Assembly (NCBI RefSeq): GCF_000005505.3
Contig: NC_016131.3
Coordinates: forward strand, 64,527,355 to 64,591,354
Source of the DNA: Brachypodium distachyon
Lineage: Eukaryota; Streptophyta; Magnoliopsida; Poales; Poaceae
Direction of reading: 5' to 3'
Length of the DNA: 64,000 nucleotides
Part shown: positions 59,266 through 64,000 of the stretch, piece after piece
Position numbering within the stretch: the stretch's first letter is position 1
How the letters are laid out: every line of letters begins with the position of its first letter
The notes under the pieces: generated by a model
Told to the model about the DNA's origin: nothing
Seen by the model: the letters and a program-made list of their open reading frames with translations, nothing else
Database searches by the model: none
Position numbers and translations under genes: made by a program

Positions 59266-62200
59266 TGGAAATTGGAAATCCACTTCTGTGCGTCCCTATC
59301 GGCGTCACTTTTGTTGTCGCTGTAGCCTGTAGTACCTCCCAAACGTAACACGACGACGAACCGGCACTGATCACGATGACTAGGTCTTTTCGGATCTATA
59401 CTCCTTTACTGGACTTCTGGATCTAAAAGAAGAAGGGAAGCTTAGCGAAGAAAACTCGACCTTGCAGTCATGCAGTGAAGTGCAGCAAATAGTACAACAC
59501 AGCAGCTGATCGGGGGAGCCGGTCTTTTCGGATCCGACGGATAAGAACCGTCCCAACTCCCAAGAGTCAGCTGCTTTCGGATCTCATTCCTGCAGTGCCA
59601 ATATTGCTAGATCGACCGGCCCCAGCGGCCATGCAGGGGCGCGAGCAGTTATCCATGTCCTAGGGAGCGTTTGTTTATCTTGTGCCCATGGTTGACTGTG
59701 AATTGTTTTTTTTCTTTACGGGGTTGACTGTGCATTGTTTCTGTCGAAACATTTAAGCAGAACCAGTAGTGTGGTTACTGGTCGCGGTCTAGCCGGTGAG
59801 GTGTCTCGCCTATTTTTGTGGTCCGGGATTTATGACGATAGCGGCGTCTCCTTCTCTTCTTTTCACGTGATGTGCACAAGCACGTGTTCCATCTTCCATG
59901 CGACCGCTCATCTCGATCGCTTGGAACGCGAAACTCTCCCAATACGACTTCACTCCGCTCAGGCTTCAGGAACTCGCTCTGCTTCGCTTATACTGTAGTT
60001 TTTGTCTTATACAGAAATCCATCTTTTCTTTGTAACGACATCGTCTTATACTGTAGTTTTTGTCCAGATATTACCATTCAATTCGCAACCTCGCTTTGAT
60101 ATAATGATATCACTAATCAACATTGCATAGTCCCGTCGAGATCAGACACCACTAATCAACCTTGCTTTGCAATCTCGTGTCATAACCCATCAGCTTTGCC
60201 TACTCTATTGTTGCTACCAGCGGTGCCGTTATATATTAGGTTTAGGTTATAAGTGTAGACTCCAATACGTAACCTACCGTAAGTATAATCTAAATCCAAC
60301 TCTAACCTATACACGTACTGGTAAAAAGTCCCGTGCGTTGTTACGGAAGAAAAGAAATTAAAAAACATACTAGCTTAAGTTTTCAAAAATGGTGTCTTTT
60401 GTAGGTAGCTACGTATTGAGAGCAACTCTAGCAGTTACCGAAATTTCTGATCGAAAAAACGTTAATTCAGTCTACCGAAAACGCCTTTTCCGATATAATT
60501 TCATATTTTATAATTTTTAGCCCATATGAAAATTATGTTAGCCCCGACGAGATGCTGCTCTCCCTTCGCTTCATCACGCATCTCTGCGATGCCATGCCAC
60601 ATATATTGGGCCTGTTTCAACCATGATTTTTAAGGAAAATCAAGGATCCAGCACATCATCGATTAATCATATGATCAAGTCCAATCGGATCAAAAAATAG
60701 ATTCATGAAAATGGTAAAACCAAAATCATATACGGAGGGAAATTACATCAATGGAATTTTCAGAGCAGATCCATGTCCTAATTAAATTTAGAAAGCATGG
60801 TCTGCATGTACCATCAATTAGGCCAAAGATTTCAGCAAAAATAAAGAAAAAAATAGAGAAAACCGTCGGTAGTAGCAGCGCCAAAACACCCGCTCGGGAG
60901 CAGCTGCTGCAGCGGCGTCGCTGGAGGAAGGCGCCCGCACTACCGCCATGCCCATCTCTGCACCCGCGCATCAGATCCGCAGCCGAGGCGCGCCAACGAC
61001 CAGCTAAGGAGGCGCCCGACCGACCCGCCGAGGAGCGGGCGCCGCGGAGGATCTTGACGACGCAGGCCGGACAGACGCCGGACGAAGGAGTGGCACTGTT
61101 GTCTTCCCCACGTGGATCCTCGTCACTGGGATCTGGCCGTTAACGGGACCCGGGCGCTCCGCAACTGGCAGCGTGTCGTCCTACGCCTCCACCTAGTCGT
61201 CGAACGCCGCCCGGCCTCTCCCGATCTTCTGCAGCACTGCCGATGCGCCTCCGTCTTCAGACAGCAGCGCCGCCGCCGAGCTCCACCTACCTCGCTCGCA
61301 GCTCGCCCCGCCTCTGCCAAAACACACCGTCGATCTCCTCACAGACTACAGCCAGTCGTCCAGATAGATGAAGAGGGAAGGGGGCAGGGGCTCGGCGTCC
61401 TTGGTCCAGATCGGGAGCACCGGAGGAGCGAAGAGGGCAGGGGGCGCTGGGCCGCCAGATGCCTAGATCGAGTCTCCTTGGGACTCGGGAGGAGGAGACG
61501 GGGCAGGGGATGAGGAGACAGGAGTGGTCGTGCGGGCCAGATCGGTAGTAGAGAGACCGGAGTAGGACTGGCGATGAAGGGAGGAGTGGGACTTCGTGGA
61601 GGCGGCAGATCGAGCGGTGCGAAGAAGAAGAGTTCGGGGAGGATGGATCGAGGGGATAGGTGCGAGAGGGAGAGGGGACAGGGGTCGGGCCACGTGCCCG
61701 CGTGAGAGGGTCGTGCGGAAAGTATTGAGGACGTAAGGCGGTGGTTAGAATAAAAAAACGCTTCAGGATTAAAAGTGGTGACAGCGGTGGCAAATTCGTA
61801 ATTTTGGTGAAGCGACGTACGACTGCGACCGTACCATCACCACCAACTTCAATTTAATATATTGGTATAGATATATTCAACCATTTGGAAAAAAAAACCA
61901 TTTGGAATTGTTAACTTTTCAGAAAACAATCTCGACAACATCAACATATAGTTATGCATTTTTCCTTTACAAAAAATTGAAAAAAAAGAAGGGTTCACAG
62001 ACATTGTTTGAGGAGGCAGGTGATAGGCAGCATTGGTGTAAAACAAATAAGACTATGCATTGCATTATTTATCCGAAGTTACAAAGAAGAATGAAGTGGA
62101 CAAAAATAATTTTATATACATATATATTAAGATTCCATATGTTTCATATTAGTTTTATATGCAGCAGTTTAGAGACAAAATAAGCTAAATAGACAAAATA

Positions 62201-62430
62201 TCACTTGGCCTCTAGCTTCAAATTCCCAATCGGCCAATCTACACCATGCATTCTCTCAACTCTACTTATCCCACCTCTTTAATTTGCTTGCCTGGAAAAT
62301 TAAGAGCAGCATAATTAGTTCAGAAAAATCAAATGCACGGATATTAGGTTTTAAATTTAAATGCAGAAATCTATACTAATTAAAAAAATACGGACCGTTA
62401 CCTCCACCACGCGTTTTAGTCGTTCGTCAA
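59266..62430. other. intergenic, no supported gene
   Basis: A GC-rich block at 60870-61730 has open frames on both strands, none resembling a known protein. A degenerate CCCGTGCGTTGTTACGG tail lies near 60330. Confidence 0.4.
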
Positions 62431-62789
62431 ACCTGTTCGTCCGTGGTCCCACGTGGTCACGCCCCGCGATTCTTCCTCCCGAAGCCTAATTCTATCCCCG
62501 CCTGGCCGCCTCTCTCCCCCGTGGTCTCCCTCTCCCTCTGCCCTCTCTGGCTCTCTCTCCCCGCCTCTCTGCACTGACGCTCCGACTTCCACCCCTGAAC
62601 GCCCGCCTCAAGTCCTCTGCCGGATACGCTCGCCGCCCCGACTGGCATGGCCACCACGGCCACCGTCCTCCGCTCCCTCTCCGTCCCTGCCTCCCGTCTT
62701 CCCGATCTGCGCGGGCGTGGAGCGCTTCCTCCTCTGAGGATCCGGCCGCCATAGCTTGCCGCCCCAACCAGCAGGGCCACCACCAGCCG

Positions 62790-63118
62790 ATGGTGGACAG
62801 CCCGGAAGAACTACTGCTGCCAAATTTTTGTTACACCATGGAAACTCGGTATAATGTCGAGTGCGTGCACAGGATTCTTGAGCATTTCTTGGCAATGGAC
62901 CAGGCGAATGGTGGTGCTTTCCCATGCGTGGATGATGTGATGGCACCCCCTTCAAGGATACCAATCACTGCTCTTGCAAATTAATTGATGGCTATCTGCA
63001 GGCTGCATCGGATGTCAATCTGAAACCTCCAAAATTCCAAACTCTAGCTTCTGTTGTGCTTGAGTATGCACGGCCATTAGATGATGGCCTCTATCAGGCC
63101 ATTGATATATACTCCTAA
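62790..63118 (+). pseudogene. NPH3-domain protein fragment
   Basis: NPH3/BTB proteins are phototropin-signalling and ubiquitin-ligase adaptor proteins. The sequence reads METRYNVECVHRILEHFL, a short acidic linker and SRIPITAL. One lost base near 62980 shifts the frame, and it continues LIDGYL, SDVNLKPPKFQTLASVV and EYARPLDDGLYQAIDIY, then a TAA at 63116. Only the middle of the NPH3 domain is present; the N-terminal BTB part and the rest are missing. Introns between these blocks are absent, so a processed or captured copy is possible. A GC-rich stretch precedes it at 62460-62740. Confidence 0.85.
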
Positions 63119-64000
63119 TTGAAGGCAGTAGATCTTTCAGTTTTGGTCAGCTAGGTGCATCTTAGCTGTCCACATTGATTTTTTTTTCACAGCTGTTTTG
63201 AGGACGTTTTCAGAGCGAAAGTTTTACAATGGTTCATATTCTTGGTCAGTTTGGTTGTTTTGTCAGGGGCCTTGCCCAAGTTTCATTCTTCCTCGCCAAA
63301 ACGACGGACAGTAAGCTTTTCACTTTATGCAACTAACTAATTAAGTAGGTTCAGTGCTTATTCTAACGTATCAAGTCCACTCATGCTTTCTCTGCCGCTT
63401 GTGACCGGAGAAACTTTTTTCACAGCCCTTATGATTCTGGCTTCTTTTTTTTGTGTTAAACCAATCAAGTTTCTCTTGGAGTTTACAGCGCTGTGTGCAT
63501 GCATTCAGCTTGATGGTCTGTGACTGTGATAAAATATATTCTCTATGCAGAAGATGGCTGGATCAATCTTGGTAGATAAGAAACAACAGTTTTACTCTAT
63601 TACCTAAAATTAGGTGCCATTGTAAACACAGATCACACAAGCAAGAAGGATTAACAATGACACAAGAAAGACATAAAATTGGGGACATAATTGCTTGTGT
63701 TTATCAGGTGAAGGTGTCCAGCATCCTCAAATTATTGTCAAAACCTCCGAATTGGGAAATCCTCCAAACCGAATAGGCCGAGTGCAAAGATGCACAAGTG
63801 AGGTGAATAATATGTGTACAATATGCATAAGTGTACAAGTGGTTTGATCATGATACCGTGTTTTTTCTACTCCTGTTTCTCAATAGAGCATGTGTGTTTT
63901 GAGGTTCAATTTTGACCAACATTTGGAGTACCAATGATATGCGGTTACATGTTACAAGAAATTATATATTGAACTTGTATTCGAAAAAGGTGTCCAATGC
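63119..64000. other. anonymous right edge of window
   Basis: I see no gene, RNA or complete element here. Confidence 0.4.

Noticed and set aside
60751..61793. overlapping open frames on both strands in a GC-rich block
   Set aside because: No recognised domain and no splice-consistent extension. Possibly a transposon leader.
1..64000. CRISPR arrays, bacterial operons and tRNA genes
   Set aside because: None seen; the sequence is plant nuclear DNA and the repeats are transposon-derived.

Overview
The window is nuclear DNA from a grass (Poaceae, probably Pooideae). Genes have many short exons with GT/AG introns. The spaces between them are packed with grass-type transposons: CACTA, Mutator-like (MULE), Tourist and Stowaway MITEs, hAT miniatures and a LINE tail. 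A small piece of chloroplast DNA is also present. Nothing looks bacterial or viral.

Layout. 1-970 is anonymous sequence holding one copy of a dispersed repeat. 972-10982 is a Tourist-like MITE split by a 9.7 kb CACTA transposon (988-10674). The CACTA carries two decayed genes: a TNP2-type transposase, and a second gene ending in a Ulp1-like cysteine protease domain. 11163-12327 is a terminal-inverted-repeat (TIR) element with a small ORF. 12615-13262 is a stand-alone RNase H-like gene. 13898-14442 is a foldback MULE.

15295-24650 (minus strand) is an intact 21-exon gene for the Rab3 GTPase-activating protein catalytic subunit. All splice phases close to an 889-residue protein, and its introns hold three MITEs. 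24800-35290 is intergenic: a chimeric chloroplast ycf4/rps11 insertion, tandem repeats, a GTAC-rich stretch and MITEs. 35297-37794 (plus strand) is an intact 3-exon atypical protein kinase of 589 residues. 40061-40922 is a Pack-MULE carrying two kinase fragments in opposite orientations. 41397-46343 (minus strand) is the complex I subunit NDUFA8, two exons around a 4.6 kb intron. 47424-57409 (plus strand) is a ubiquitin-activating enzyme E1 (UBA1-like) gene that is now a pseudogene. It has frameshifts, a lost splice acceptor, a missing exon, a premature stop and a 1.2 kb MULE in an exon. 62790-63118 is a fragment of an NPH3-domain gene, and the rest is anonymous.

The intact genes are ordinary housekeeping or signalling genes (vesicle traffic, mitochondrial respiration, a kinase) and do not form a functional cluster. 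The most unusual content is in the mobile DNA: the nested CACTA/Tourist insertion, palindromic repeat arrays at both CACTA ends and again before an internal TATA box, the head-to-head kinase capture, and the chimeric plastid insertion. Intron-exon limits were worked out by hand from splice signals, reading phase and family knowledge; no alignment was run.
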